Source: Mesaphorura yosii | Taxonomy: Eukaryota; Arthropoda; Collembola; Poduromorpha; Tullbergiidae | Reading direction: 5' to 3' | Length of the DNA stretch: 64,000 nucleotides | Assembly: GCA_009869945.1 (NCBI GenBank) | Contig: WIXG01000071.1 | Coordinates: 1 to 64,000, forward strand | Shown: piece by piece, positions 24,501 through 38,794 of the stretch | Position numbering within the stretch: the first letter of the stretch is position 1 | Layout: each line of letters begins with the position of its first letter | Program-made: the position numbers and the translations under genes | Notes under the pieces: generated by a model | Databases searched by the model: none | Told to the model about the DNA's origin: nothing | The model's input: the letters and a program-made list of their open reading frames with translations, nothing else

Positions 24501-27500
24501 TGTTCAGTATGAAAAATGGATACTTGGGACTGCGCTTAATAAGAAAATGAAGTGGAGGGTAATAAGAGGATTATAAAACTCTTCGATCTAGATTCAGCTT
24601 ATAAAAATGAGTCAAGAGCAAAGCATAAGGCAAAAAATCTATACTTATCACTCGCAGGACCGTCGAAGATCTTCTCGAAGCCATCGGGACCCTTTCATAG
24701 TTCATTTCCTTTCTAATTATTCGCTAGAATAGAGATCGCTAATATGATTTGTTTCTTCGAACTGCGTCCAAAATTTTGTAATCAGTTTTTGTCTTTTGAG
24801 TCTCAAGTTTCTAAAGATTATCGAGTACTGGTTGGTGGGCTAGAATACAAACTTTAATGGGTTTCGAGATGAGTTATTGAATTACGCATTCCCTTGTTGA
24901 CGGCCTGACTCTGGGAATCGAAGTCGATGACATGCGGCTCCTATCAATTTGTTCATGGATTTCAGAAATTTACAAATTCTGCTAGCTCAGGGCAGCGTAT
25001 AATTCATTCACTCGCAGTTGATGAATTATGTTGCGAGAATTGCCGCGAGATCTAAGTCATGGGCATCTGGATGGAGTTCATATTTTTGGGATTCAGTTTC
25101 TGTGCTAGTTGAAGCGTTACAACTTTTCCCTCCTCCTTTCTTTTCTTTGTTCCAAATGTCATTAATAATAATGGACTTGAGCTGTATGGTTCTGTGTTTT
25201 ACACGACTCTCCCTGTGCACTGTACTTGTTCTTGGTTCCATATTATCTAAATTATGGTGATGATCATTATCATCATTATAAATTACGTACATATGTAATA
25301 TCATGTGAATTATTTCGTCCGGACCATCGCCTGGCCTGGCGCGGTACACAAGTACACATGCTAAAGTTGTAACTTTTATCAAAAACATATTTATGAGGAC
25401 AATCGTATGTTTGCGCTCAGTATTCGCAGCTCGCCGTTCTGGGAACTTTATGATGTGACTATTACTTAAATCTTTTCGCTCACAAATTGAAACAAACAGA
25501 ACTCAGGCCATGAGGACGAAGAAAATTGAAGAGACACACCCAAAAGTAATAAAAAGAAAAATCTCATCATTTTAACATTACCGAATGCCTCGAATGTATG
25601 TGCGAGTGAAATAAAAAAGTACTTGCCCTGACTCATAACTTACTTATCTTATTTTTCTCTACCAAGCTCGCATAAATTTATTCTCGGGATCCATTTCCTG
25701 TAATTTATTTGGAGCGTCGAAGTCCATACTGCCCCGCACAAGTTGAAACTTGGGTCAGAAACCAATTGTGAGTAATCAGCACATCAGAGTTTGTGCCGTG
25801 AATATGCCTCACAATATGTGGGCGCCATAAATTTGCCTATATTATAAAAATTTCATCGAACTCGTGATCAATACGGAATTCTTGGGTAAGTTTGCCTAAT
25901 TGAAACATGTATAATGAAATTAACAGCACATGAACATCTTATTTCATGCTATCATCAAACTTCGAAGCAATAAACTTGAACGTATGCAGTTTGTTGGTTG
26001 GTCGTTATAAATAACGTTAAAGGTAAATAATACGCACGGGAAATACAGACAATTGTGAAGCAAGTCAAATAATGCATAGTTTAATGGTTTAAGTAAAAAC
26101 AAAACGAGAAAACGAAGCTCATGAAAAATTCGAATCGCAATCGCGCGGTGGACATAAATAAAAACATGAATTTTATAACATAATTGCAGCTACGAGGAGG
26201 AAAATACGCATTAGGAGGTATGACATGAATTTGCTTGGCGTGGTTAAGAAATGCGAGTGCGTGTTCGACTTTGAGAAATACAAATACAAAGGAACAACTT
26301 TGTTGAATTGCAGTTTTACTCTAGCCAAGCCTGTCTGAGACAATGGTACAAATAATGTATTCATTTGAATAATTCAATTGTTTTAGGCAAAATGTTAAAA
26401 TATTCATAACATGATTTACAATTTTACGAGTTTACAACACAGCCGTACAAATTCGTACAAATGTGAAACGTCGAGCCCACAGTCAAGATTTCACGAAGGA
26501 GAAAATTACAATTACCGTCAAACTGAGGAAGAGAAGAGGATTCAGTTCAATCGAATTCAGCCAATTTTTTGTCTTTTAGCTGTCAATTTCGGATCCTCCT
26601 CTCGCAAAATAATTCCAACTAATTTTAAACTTAAAGGGCAGGCAGGCAGATGTGAACTGAAATGATTGATTGACAAGACTCCATTTTTCATCGTCATCAT
26701 CAGCCTTCCATGCGTGTACATTTACACTGATAACCCTTGCCCGTTGCTCGTCGTCATCTCTCCTCCTATTCAATTCCTAGATAGAAACGAGTTGAAATAA
26801 GTCATTTGTTTGCGTGTTAATCACATTTACAACGCTTGTTCTCATTGTTGCTCGCAACTTGCAAGTAATTACAGTTTTAAAGGGAAGGACGAGAGGAGAT
26901 TGTAGCAAAGTTGATTTACATTTCGAAGTCGCAGTCGCAGTTCATCTCCTCCTCTGATTACGGTACAACGGTTCAGTTCAGCGAGCGAGCAAACTCGTAC
27001 TCGTAGAAGCGTTACAATTTAGATTGGAAACTTGTCGTGTCGATAATCAGGTTATAATAATCACTTCTTCTTGTCTTGTATTTGTGAAACGAGTTTCTCG
27101 CCTGCTCTGAGATGAGCTTCAAGTTTGAACAATAACTGCGAAACTTATAATTAAATATGAGAATCATCGCCTTTTAAGCTTCGAAATATTGTCTCGCTCT
27201 AGCCCAACACTCGCGACTCGCCCCAGATGAACTTTACCCATTATCCGTACCGTCACTGAGATAATTGATGGAATGAGGAACTCGTCGACTCAGGGGCATG
27301 GCAAGAGGTGGCAAATAGCACCAAATTCATCAATTTCGTTGTTTCTCAATTAATTTTTTGCCAACTAGATGAGAAACTCACAATCTGAAATAGATGAACA
27401 CTCATTAGCTAATTAAATATTTGACAAATTATTCACAATTCAGGAATTGATGATTCGTCATTCTTTCGCGCAGGATCGGGGAAAACTGTGAATTGTGTAC

Positions 27501-30500
27501 CATCATTGAGAATTCGAAATTTCCATTTTTCACTTATGACGTTTATGAGTAATTGCTCGGACAATTTTCGTAGTTTTTAGAAGAAATGCCGTCATTATCA
27601 TTATGAGAATTTACAAAATTACAAAGTGAGAAGACGAAAATGCCGCAAAAGTATTTGTCATTTCAAGAATTTATGAGTTACTGTCTTGTCAATCCTTTCT
27701 GTTTCTTGCTGCATGTTATTAATGTACTTTTCTCTTACTATTTCAAATGTGGAGTCTCGAGCCTTGTCACTTTTCAGACTGATAACGACGGCGACCGCGC
27801 TAATCATTTGTGATACGAGTGTAAATGAGTAATTCTAAATGTGTTACTGACCCTTGTCAGTCTCGACGCACGCTTTGCTCATGTTCCTGTATGGTGCTTG
27901 GTGCTGAATGAATTACTACTCGCGACTAGGAGACAGAAAGATGGATTACACTCAAAGGTGAACGGAATCGTATACCGCTTTATCACACTTGATTACCACA
28001 CAATTTTAAGCACTGAAAACTCATTACTCAATTTTTTCTTGTTGAAGACTCGAGACTGAAGACCGAAAAAATCGCATTTAACATTCTAGCTGACTGACTG
28101 GCTGGCTGCTATGCAGTTGTGGCCGGGCTGGCAGTGACGCAATTTGAGTGCAGATTGAATATGCATGCCTAATGTGAAGAGGATGCAGCAGGTAACGTGT
28201 GACAAGATACGAACTGCCAAAGAAAAAGCCATTTATTTTGCCTGCACATTTCTCAATTTCTAATTTACAAGAAAAGCGTGCACTCAGCTTGTCGGTTCAC
28301 AATAAATGCCAAACGCATGATTAAATCTGAGTTACTGTAACACACATCATGCGCCACTCTATGTGATAACATTTTATATTTTCAAATTAACAACTAATTG
28401 TCGAGACAATGGAATTTTTACGATTCATTGCGAACGTACGTGATAAGTAAAGCCGAGCGCATGAGCCAGGAAGACGGATAACGACTACAAGTGAGAAAAG
28501 ACGTGTTGCTGAAATGAGAAAATGAGCTTTCAAAAATTTCGAGTGAAAAGACAACAAGACAAGTAAAAATACTTGAAGGAACGCTTATCTTGGATCTAGG
28601 AATCCCTTTATCTTTTGCATTTCATAGTCTGTGCCAGTATATGTATCAAGTATGCAATACTCGCAGAGGGTAAAGCATCTGCCTGTCTTCTGCCTTTCTA
28701 TAATATGGCATAATATTGAAGAGCTGTTAAAACGAATCTAATCTCAAGAACAAATCTCTCTTCTCCGCATTGTCTACTCTACGCTGTCTTTTAATTCGAT
28801 TTTTTCCATGCAACTCGTCTCTCATCTCATTTCTGCATTTACGGCAAGAACTTAATTACAAGAAGCCAGAAGGATGAGAAGAAGCAGTAATTAAACACGG
28901 AGCATGGCAGAATTGGCATATGCTCGGCAAAGATCTTCGCTGTGGCTGTGGCTAAAGAGATGCAAATCAAAGTCAAAATCCAGCTAGAACCAGATTACAC
29001 GAAGTGTAACAGTCAAGTTGAGTTTCAAATTGACAAGAAAACCAAGTGCGGAGGAATTAATGAAGCTACATGGTACAGGAGACATGCAAAATGTGAAACG
29101 AGAAGTGTTTCACGGGGAGACAAGACAACAATGTTGTCAATCTTGTGCTAATGCTCCCACCACAAGAGTCGACGACTCTCTTTACGGCGTGGCGAGAGCA
29201 AGTAGTAATTTTCTGCGGGTGTAAAGCATCATGTCATGTCATCTAGCCTCTTCAACTTGACTGCAGTAAATGAAATTATTGCAAAATACGATCGTGCCTG
29301 CTAATAGGACGAGACTGAAACCTTTGCAAAGGTTTCGGGACGGAGTAACGCCAAAATTTCAAGGTCTCAAGCAACTCACGAAATTTTTTATTCACAAGTG
29401 TAAATCACGGCTCGAGTCTGACAGGAGCGACAAATTGGCTCCCCTTCGTGCAATTGGAAATCACTTTTATGGAAACTAGTAAATTTACGATACGATGGTT
29501 AATTATACACGAGTGCACATACCTGTACCTGAAACTAATCGATTCTGATACTTATGGCACCTTGCCTGCCTTGATTAGAGGTGGGAGGTGCGGAGCATCG
29601 GCTCATGCCATATTTGGCAGAGGGAATTGGCTTACTATGCTACTGCTCCGTGCGATACACCCCATCGTAAGTTAGATTTAATTAGTTACGGCGCTGGCCA
29701 TGCTGAGATTTACGATGAGACACGTCTGACATTATCGACGTGCATCTCCATATTTAACCTTCGCAATCCAGTAAGCAACTCGGTGTGTAGTAAATACTTA
29801 GCTGTTTCGGGCAGTACAAGCCACGCGCAGCATTTTTCTCATTCTACTCCTCGAGAGACTCATTTCGTGGGGCCGGAGAGACATTGCATTGCAATGGTGA
29901 AAGCAATGCCCGCATTACGAAACGAAATTGCAAATGAAAACGACGAAGATGCGAGCATGAAGGCAGCTGCGGATGTAAACTGACGAAACAGAAACAGAGA
30001 AATGAGAACCCACAAGAGAATTACTTTGAAGACTAATAGGAGACGAGTTAATCGAGATAAGTGATGAACTACTTTCTTTTCTATTACTCGCAGTCGAGCG
30101 TGTGCTTTGTTGTATTGCGAGTCGTGCCATATTTCTTCTTTATACAAACCTTTATTTGCTCTATCATGTGCTCTGCACACTCACCATTGCGTCTCTCGGC
30201 AGAGTCAATCCACTTTCCGGTGCCGTATCGGGCTTGTATTAAAATGAGCGCAAGATTTCGGTGTGTTTGACTTTCTTTTCGGCTTTCTAATAATGGCATA
30301 CGAAATGTGAAATGTAGATAAAATGCAAAAGAAAATTTGATGACATCTTCCATGAATTCACATATCTTCGGCTAAACAAACACCCTGAATTTAAATCTGC
30401 GTTCATTCCATATTTTGATGATGGCTCTGTAGGAATATGAATCCTCCTCATCGTAGTCTTGATGACGTTCTCTTTTCAAGTAAGTCATCTTTTATTCATT

Positions 30501-33500
30501 GTATGGTAAATATGCACAGAGTCCCGTTCCCTGGCTTTGCTCTGCTTTTAGTTGTATCTGTAAATTAAGTCGTATTTCAATTTAGAGTCATAATTACAAT
30601 ATTGTTGAACTGTAGTGCACAAGGAGAGCAAAAACTGCTAATGCAGCGTCACGCACGCATGCAGACGGCACGGCACACGGGACCTCAGAGTTCGACTCAT
30701 TTTGAGGTCTCGTATTTCGTACGCTGAATTAATTATGGTGATTATGTGCAATAATTCACAGATCTTTCAGGAAAAGAGATTGTCGAGTTGAGAATCGTGG
30801 TGAAGTGCACAGTTCACTTTGCTGATACTTAACCTTTTGTTCACGAGCCGGAGAGCTGGGCCAGAGCAAGGCTCGACTCGCCTGTTTCAAATTCAAAAAC
30901 GTGGAAAAAAATACTGCGTAAATTCTCAATAATAAGTACGTTGCATAAGAGTGAATTCGACTTCTGCGATGATTTATAACGGACGTAAATCATTTATGGG
31001 TCGCAAAAGACGTAAGTAAAGAAAAAAGTAGTTTTTTATGAATTAATATACAAACCTGCACTGCAGTTGGGCTGTTGCATGCCCTTTTTATGTAAAAAAA
31101 ATAGTTAAAAAAGTTATTGCGAAAATTTCATATCTAAAAGTGATAATAATATGTACATCTTTCAATTTTTTTCATCTTCGTGATTGTATCGCGTATCTCT
31201 TGCGAGTTACTGCACTTTACTTTACTGTAAAAGTATTTTCATGTCATGATGACGGTGAACGCGCTCATGCTGCTGCTCGCGCAAATTTATTATTGATGAA
31301 TGGCTTTTCCTCGTTCGGTTTCGAAAAAACTTCATTCAACTGTACCGGAGACCAGGACCCCGCATATTTATCCTTCTTTTTGCACCGAGCCGTAGGCGAG
31401 TATGTACTTGGAAGAAAAGCACGGGAGACAAGATGAGAAAAGTATTGCTTTAAATTTTATAAAGAACTGAATTTCATAAATCATAAATTGTACACTCGAA
31501 ACCCGACCACGAGTGAATTTCTACGTCGTGTTGGCTGCGGGTCCGAAATTGTGACCTTCTTTTAAGAGTGGACTGCATCTCTACTTCTGGAAAGCTCAAT
31601 TAATTCACACGTCCGTGCCATATTAAGGAAATATCGACAATATAGAGGGTTCTAAATCCGTGGCTCGAGCTTGAACTTTGAAGACCCTTTTGTTAATGCA
31701 GCCCTGCAGAGTTGGAAATTACAAAATTGGAAGGATGCACAGGGAAGAGACGGACGGCGACGGAGTGTTCTTGACTTGACTTGACGTTTTCGGTAGCCGG
31801 AAATTAGAAAAGAAAAATGCTTACTTTCAGTTTCAGCACGAGTTTCATGGCTTCGCTGCTGGAAGGGGGTTTGATTGAATTTGTAACTGATTGGGAAAAG
31901 TTGCAGTGCAGCGGCGAGGAGAGGTAGATCCGAGTTGAATTACGAAAAGACAAAAAAGCGTCGTCTTTCTTGTAGTTAGTTATTTCCGCGAAGAAGGTAA
32001 GGTAAGATTCGAGAAACCGGAAAGCTGTTGTGCTAGCGCAATCTGCACACGAGGCAAATTATGAACATGTTCTAATTCTAATTAATAATTTCGTAAAAAA
32101 GCCCAATCATAGTAAGATTCGCTGGGCAAGGAAGATGCAAGATTTATAATTACGACGCACTACTGCATTATAAAATACGGGAAATTACTTTTTTGCAGTT
32201 ATCTTGCTTGGAGGTCGCAATCACGTAAGATCACACAAAGACTTCCTGCGAGCAGGTAAATTATGGACGATTTAACCCAGGCTAAGCTGTAATAATGAAT
32301 TTTGCATACGGAATATTAAGATTTAATATTTTAAGACTTCGGAGCTAAGGCTAAACGCTAATGCTTAAGTAAATAGTGGGAAGATTCGTTCACTGGTCTT
32401 GGTCCTAGGTTCTGAGTAAAAAAATACTTAATTGAAATAATTATCCACGGCCATAATTTATCTCAAAACTTTTGCTTCCACGAATTAAGAATTTTCTTAA
32501 CCATCTACCGTCCCATGCAACTTTGCCGATTTCCACGGAAAAAGTTAACTTTGCGTTATAGGAAACAGGAAACTCCAGTCGTGTGTTAATTCTTAATTCA
32601 TTTTTGCATTTCTACTTTACGACGGTGACTGACTCAGTGCCTCGTAAGCTAGGCCAAAGACAAAAAGGTAACTTCTTTCACCTTTTCCAAATTGGCTCAT
32701 AAACATCAGTGTGAATTAAACTTTTCTCATTAATTCAACCATCGTGTAGTACGAGAGCTCGAAAAGCTACGTCATTAGACTGCTTTTCCATCTGTACGGG
32801 CTTAATGAATTATTTATCAAAGACTTCTCTCAAAAAGCCGTCTCGCATGTCATGTTCCTTTTACACCATTGCACTTTTCAGGTGCATGAATCCATTGACT
32901 AGTTTGAAATCATTCATATCTTTAAAAAATTAAGTAACGCCAAAATGTGCACTTCTCAAGTTTTACAGAGACCCCACGCTAGGATTGAAATTACTACGTA
33001 CTATTTACTACTGCAATTATGATCATATTTTAATTAGGCCGCTCTGCTGCTTGTAGCCTTAAGAAATAGGGAACATGGTTACAAAATAAATTAATTCTTC
33101 TCCCACCGCAGCCGCAGTTAGTTAATTGCGTTATTTTATTAACCTATCTCTGAGACTGAAAACTCTCTACTCACGCTTGTGTACTTCGTCCTGCAGCCGC
33201 AGTGTAGCGTGGCCGTGACCTCCTCTGCGTTGAATCAAATGCAAATTTGTAGTCAGTTACGCAACCAACTTTACGGTTGGCTGCTCGCCGGTCATAAAAA
33301 ATAGTTTAACCTTCAACGACAAGTCTTTTGATTTAAATTCAGGCTCTGCGTTCATATTTACTTTCAATATTTCCAGTTTTTAGCATAAGTCTCACGTACG
33401 GCCGGCCACGATCATACACGCATCCGTTTTCCTCCTTTCTGCACTCGTGTTACACTGAAATAATTAACAATTTTTTCACATTATACGAAAACCTGGCGTC

Positions 33501-36400
33501 TTAGTTCATGATAGTTGAACCGGCACTCGTGTATGCCTTCAGTCAAGTTTTCGTGCACATCTTTTGGAGCCACTAATTCACTTTAGAGAATTCTTTAATT
33601 TTTCTAAATGGGATTCGTCATAAACCGATACACCAGAATGAATAAGCGTCTTTTGAGCCCTTCCACAGGATAAACTCGGACTTTGCATTGTTATATTGAG
33701 CCAGCTATTATATATTCTCGCAGCTCCGTGGTCAAGTTACGGTTGAGTGTGGCGGTGGGCAACGCAGAAGACCGCGACCGACTCAAAAGTTGAAGAATTG
33801 AATTGTAATACCCAAGAAATGGGGTTACCAAATAAAATCTCATTTTTCTTTTTATTAATAAATGAACATCGCGATATGCGAATGTACATGAAGGATAACT
33901 GAAGGCATGCCATGCTACCCGACCGGCGATACAAGGCAGTAAATGTACAATTTTATAATCGTGTATCCAATTCGAACAATTTTATGACCCTTGTTCACAT
34001 AAATGTTACCTTACTTGATTCAAGGTTCGCTAATTCGTAGGTGAGATTGAGTACAGTCGCGGCCGCGGTGCCCTTATCCAATTCAAGTGAATGACAAATC
34101 ATGAATTACTACCAGTCTAATTATCTAGCAAGCTGCATGCATGCTTTCTTGTTTTTCATAATACATTTTGTTCGAGTAATGAATTTTCGCGTTATGAATA
34201 TTATTCTGCATGCTAGTTATTTCTGCTGACTTCTCTTTTCCCGTTTCACTCTTTTTAGTTGAGAGAACATCTTAACTTTTTCAACTGCCAAGAAAACCGC
34301 ACTCGTGCTTTCCTGCCAGTGCCCGAGCGTCATGCAATGGCTGCTTGCAGAGTGTATTTATTGTGTGAGAAAGATGAGAAATGAATAATTCATGTTGTTT
34401 CACACCGAGTCACTTCAATTACAGTTCAACCGTGAAGAAGAACGTCTCTTGCCTGCCTGCCATCCACTCCATGTGGCATGATGTGGTGATGTACTGCTGT
34501 ATTTTTGAGTATTGTAGAAAGCGGAACTTGAAATTTACATACCACCACTGGATTTGTACGTAAATGTAGTAGAAGAAGTGCTACTAGAAGTTATCACGGA
34601 GCCATACAGAGGCAAAGACATTGGCCACCGCCGTTGCTGTTGCAGCAATTGCATTTTTCATGAATTTACTGATGGAAATTATCGCTGGCAATAATGCAAC
34701 AGCGAATCGAACAGCGAGCAAACTACATTCATCACGACTAAGCGGAAGATGGAAGCATTACAGTTCGCTGGCACTAAAAATGGTCAACTCCTACAAGGAA
34801 TTAATATGTGGCTCTTACGCTTTCCCGTCCTCGTTTCGTAAAGTATTTAAATATTACCAAACGTTTTCTACCGGCGCTCGGTGCAATGGAGAGAAACTGT
34901 GAAGGAAACTTTTATTAGGAAATTCCGCTTTAAACTTGGCTTAATATTATTATTGCAATAAAACTCTTAAATAACAATAACTATTTTCTCCAGTCTCTTG
35001 TTTTCTTTTCACAAGCTGCGCAGGGCTGCAGCCCTTCGAAGCTCCGTACATAAATATGCAAGATGTTCCATGAGAGACTCATCATCATCACATCAAGCGG
35101 GCCGGTCCGGACGAAGTCAGGGAAACCAGCCAAATAAGTATTGAAATCCTCTCATAAAAGTCAGAGACTTTTAGCATAGAAAAGTTTATGGAATGGATTA
35201 AAAAATATCCAGCTCGTCATAACCGCTTTGCGTCGGGCTGTTATAAATTGCTAGACAAATATTATGATTACGATTACGAGTCCACTTTCTTGGCTGGGAT
35301 ATTTGAATCCGGGATTCTTGCCATAAAAGTTAACGTCGTTCATTCCCCGTTCTTGAATGGTGTCATTATGCGTCCATCAAATTCCAAAGCAGACCGAGAA
35401 AACTCATCTTAAGACGGAACGTCGAAGCGTGGAAACTGGAAAAAATTGCAGGGAAATTATATGCGGCCATTTATGCACTCATTTGAGGATGAAGCGAATT
35501 AACTAATTGGACAGGATCTCGCCTGGATGAACCACGTATGAGCTTGAGAGTGTGAAACTTGAGTATGCATAATAAAATGACCACGCATCAAACACGACGG
35601 TAATTTTGTATTTCAATATTTATTCTTACGACGACATAAAGGTATGATTCTTTTGCCATTTTGTAAATTCATTCCTTATAATATAGTCATAGTGTAATAA
35701 CATTTTTTTGGTAAATTTTCTCCTTTTCCACGTTCGTCCGTGTTCGTGTTTAGCTTCTGTCCATGTTTCCCAGTTCCAACTTGTCGCCGACCGCAGCCTC
35801 CACTCGGCTGCCGTAATAATAAGGTGTAAGGTATTACACTTGCTCGTAGTCATCGTTTTCGACGTACGGGCACGCAATGATTAATGCAACTCGGGAGTAC
35901 AATGCACTAATCCTGATTTCCCACTTGCTTCTTAACTCTATGCATGAAGTCAAGGTACAGAACAAATAATAGCAATAATGGTTAAGGTAAATATGAAATA
36001 ATTTCCTACTTAACGCTAGATTCCAATGCAATTATTATGCACGAAGAAGAATTATGTGCTTAAGTGTCCAATTGTGTATATGTATCAACAAGACTACTAC
36101 GACGATTTTTTGGTTTCATCGCTGCACAATGCAATTTCAAGTGCAAGGGAGGCTTATTCTATTCCTTAATTACCATTTAAAACCAAAGAGTCATAATTCG
36201 CTTTATCATGAGACGGGGAGGTTGTAAGACAGTAGACAAATTCCACAATGCAACTGTCTTGCATCCCAAAATTTCGATTCCTGGAACCCGACGCGACCAA
36301 CACCGAAACTTAACTACTCGTACTAATTTGTTTGGTTAATCGGTGGTAGGGAGCACGTTAATGTTAATTTGAAGGTTACCTTATACTTACGTTCTTTATA
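15578..36400. other. Long noncoding tract, no gene recognised
   Basis: About 21 kb with no supported gene. The longest frames (140 codons at 16447-16869 and 18623-19045 on the minus strand, 131 codons at 29588-29983) overlap frames on the other strand or lack domains, and fit chance. Small repeats include a CCAT run (19396-19409) and the ATGATGATCATCAT palindrome (24480-24493). CCATAAATTA (16774) and GCCATAAAT (25824) are examples of recurrent homeodomain-type motifs. The tract may be intronic or intergenic. Confidence 0.55.
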
Positions 36401-36719
36401 AAAATGAGTGAACATAAATTAATTGAAAAAATTGGTGGGGATGATTTTGTAATAATTTGATTGCAATTCTGGGATATCTCGACTTTCCTCGCAGATCCAT
36501 CTCATCTCATAATGCATTCCCTCTTACAGATTCAGTAGTTTTAGGCAACAGGAAATTCCAATCTGTACCATATTCTTATATTAGTATAGCTACCATCCTT
36601 TGTTCACGTAATATCTTAACTATTTCTAGCTACTCTATCCAAATGTAAAGTAAACTAGGTTTCACAAAGTCTTGTAATTGTAATTAGATGCAATACGTAG
36701 TGATAGTTACACTAACTTC

Positions 36720-36922
36720 CTAATTAGTTCTATAATGTATGCGATGAGAATGTAAACACTTATTGTGCCGATAAATTCCATGAGTAAAATTCCTAGGGAA
36801 TTTAACATAGCAGTATGCAATTGTCGCGAAGTATGTTAAAGTCTGTTCAGCAGTAGCATTTAGCGTGAAACTATGATATAGTCTATGTCTAATACTAGCA
36901 ATTGTCAATGCAGATGCTTTCA
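36720..36922 (-). CDS. Possible last coding exon of a minus-strand gene (tentative)
   Basis: Upstream on the minus strand is a good 3-prime splice context: a CTAAC branch-point word followed by a T-rich tract and AAG at 36925-36923. The frame starts with two bases (TG), which complete the one base left by the exon ending at 37835 and give a Met codon at the junction. It then runs 66 codons (KASALTIASIRHRLYHSF... RIHYRTN) to a TAG at 36720-36722. No domain is recognised. Following minus-strand sequence could be a 3-prime UTR, but I see no clear AATAAA nearby. The phase match has a one-in-three chance of being accidental. Confidence 0.2.
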
Positions 36923-37834
36923 CTTAAACAAGTAAAGTTTAAATAAAAATGTTAGAAAAAGAGTCGTCACGTCGTAGGCCTTAATCAAGTTTTTGTATTT
37001 GCACGTTTGGCTCGTTTTGAAATTTGCAGTTTTGAAGAGAAAGAATGAAATGAAAGAACAAATGGTACAAAAGTACACGTAACGAAACTTAACCGTCGTC
37101 GTATACGTCCACTGTAGTATTATGTTAGTACAAAAACGCGTACAAAACCCAAGCAAATGAGATTTCACAACATAAATGCTACAATTTGGTAGATTTTTGC
37201 CCCTTTCACGTAATCATACGCTAATTTATATCCGTAATTTATAATACAATAAAATAATTTCGAAGTAGGCTAATGAAGAAACACGAGCAAAATCAATACT
37301 TTTGGTTGACGCTTATTTGTAGTTTTCTGCGCGTTGAACTTTAAACTTGCCCACATAACAAATTAGAATACACGCTTTAACATAGACTAGTCTAATGCAA
37401 TGCGTTACAACAACGCAGCATGTCAAATAATAATTTAAAGACAAATTAATACGTGAGTTTGATTGTATTTGTATTTGTTAGTGCTTGAACGTGCAATTTG
37501 TTGTACTTTGTACCAATGAGTATGGTCTGGTTCGGGAAAAGCGAGTCAATGACTTATGACTGCACTCTCAAACTAATACAAATGCAAAATATATGCAAAA
37601 TGCGACCTTATGAATCGATTAGTATTTGTAATGTCAGATGCGGGTTGGAGTTGGTTCCAGTTGTAAAATTCAGTTTAATGTACTTTGACACGGTATGATG
37701 GGCGCTCTATGAAAACGAGGTTGTCATTTTGTCGTTTGGTTAAAATTTTCGTATTGGCAGCCGTGACTTGGTGGCGGAGTAACTAAAAGTTTATGAACCC
37801 ATTGTTTTATGTTATGTGAAAGTTGTTAACTTAC

Positions 37835-38035
37835 TGTATAATGTGCAAGCCAAATTACGGTTACGAATTTGTTGTACTAATTTCCTTCTTGCAGCAAAAG
37901 AAAGTTTTTGAATGTCTGATACTTCTGCTTTGTGATTTGATGCACAAGAAGTCAATAACATTTTCCTATTGCGTTCATGGTTAGGTAGGCCACAATAAAA
38001 GTCTCCAACTTCGTCAAAAGTGTCGAGCCGGGTCT
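37835..38035 (-). CDS. Candidate internal coding exon, 201 nt, phase 1-1 (tentative)
   Basis: An AACCAG acceptor-like site lies at its upstream edge and a consensus donor GTAAGT follows directly (37834-37829). The 201 nt hold two bases, 66 codons and one base, so the exon is symmetric in phase 1. The product is polar and protein-like: TRLDTFDEVGDFYCGLPNHE, then RNRKMLLTSCASNHKAEV, then a basic segment AARRKLVQQIRNRN. The frame is open upstream to about 38089. If unspliced, it would stop at 37812. I do not recognise the family. It lies in a tract with few simple repeats. The alternative is a chance 92-codon frame. Confidence 0.28.
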
Positions 38036-38650
38036 CTGGTTGTGTGCGTGAGGTTGACAATTTTATTAAACGATTCGTTAATGAAATTTAATTCGTGTCG
38101 GAAATTTTGGCAGGTCACTGACGATTCGACGCTGCAGAAATGCCTACGTGTCACATCAGGCATAAAAATCATTGCACTTCTAAAGGTGCCACGCCGGTGT
38201 CGGTGTGCCGATTGCTGTGATTACAGCAAAGCCTTAACTAGCGAAGCGTGCAAATTTCCCGACTCCCACTGCCATGCCCTGCTGTCTGTATCACGTCATC
38301 TCTCCTCGCCTTCACCGCACGGCAATTCAGACCCTTTCTGGCTAACCTGACTTGATAATTATAGCAATTATTCTTCATGATAAAGTTGCTACAAGTTGAA
38401 CAATGATGCGTGCATGCAAAACGTAAAAAGTGAAAGATTTATATACTTTTTTACTGTGACTGTTGTAGTATGACGAGAAACTCAGTCGAATAACAAATTA
38501 CGAACGGACAAAAAACAGAAACGCACACAGCACAGGGCTCACTCAAGTTGGCCGACCGCAATGTCAAAACCTTAGGGCAGAATGAAGCGAATTTTAGTAA
38601 TTATTTTCCTCGTTTATGCGTGTACGGCGAAGATTTATGAAATTAAATTA

Positions 38651-38794
38651 CTGCGTTATTGCTTTTGTCGATACAATGGAGCATGGAAGGGTTGGAGACG
38701 AATTTGACTGCACTTTGGATTGTGGATTTGCGGTTGTCATGAAATGTTCACTGCCGGAACCGGGATTGGATCGGGATTTGATTGCTCTACCTTT
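38651..38794 (-). other. Possible minus-strand exon, Ser/Pro/Thr-rich (weak)
   Basis: The open frame runs from about 38830 to a TAA at 38648-38650. From the CAG at 38797-38795 it reads KGRAIKSRSNPGSGSEHF and continues Ser/Thr/Pro-rich to KAITQ. The composition suits a disordered C-terminus. The sequence at the stop also reads as a moderate donor (CA|GTAATT), which would give phase 2 and therefore would not join the 38035 exon. No pyrimidine-rich tract precedes the acceptor. Confidence 0.13.
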
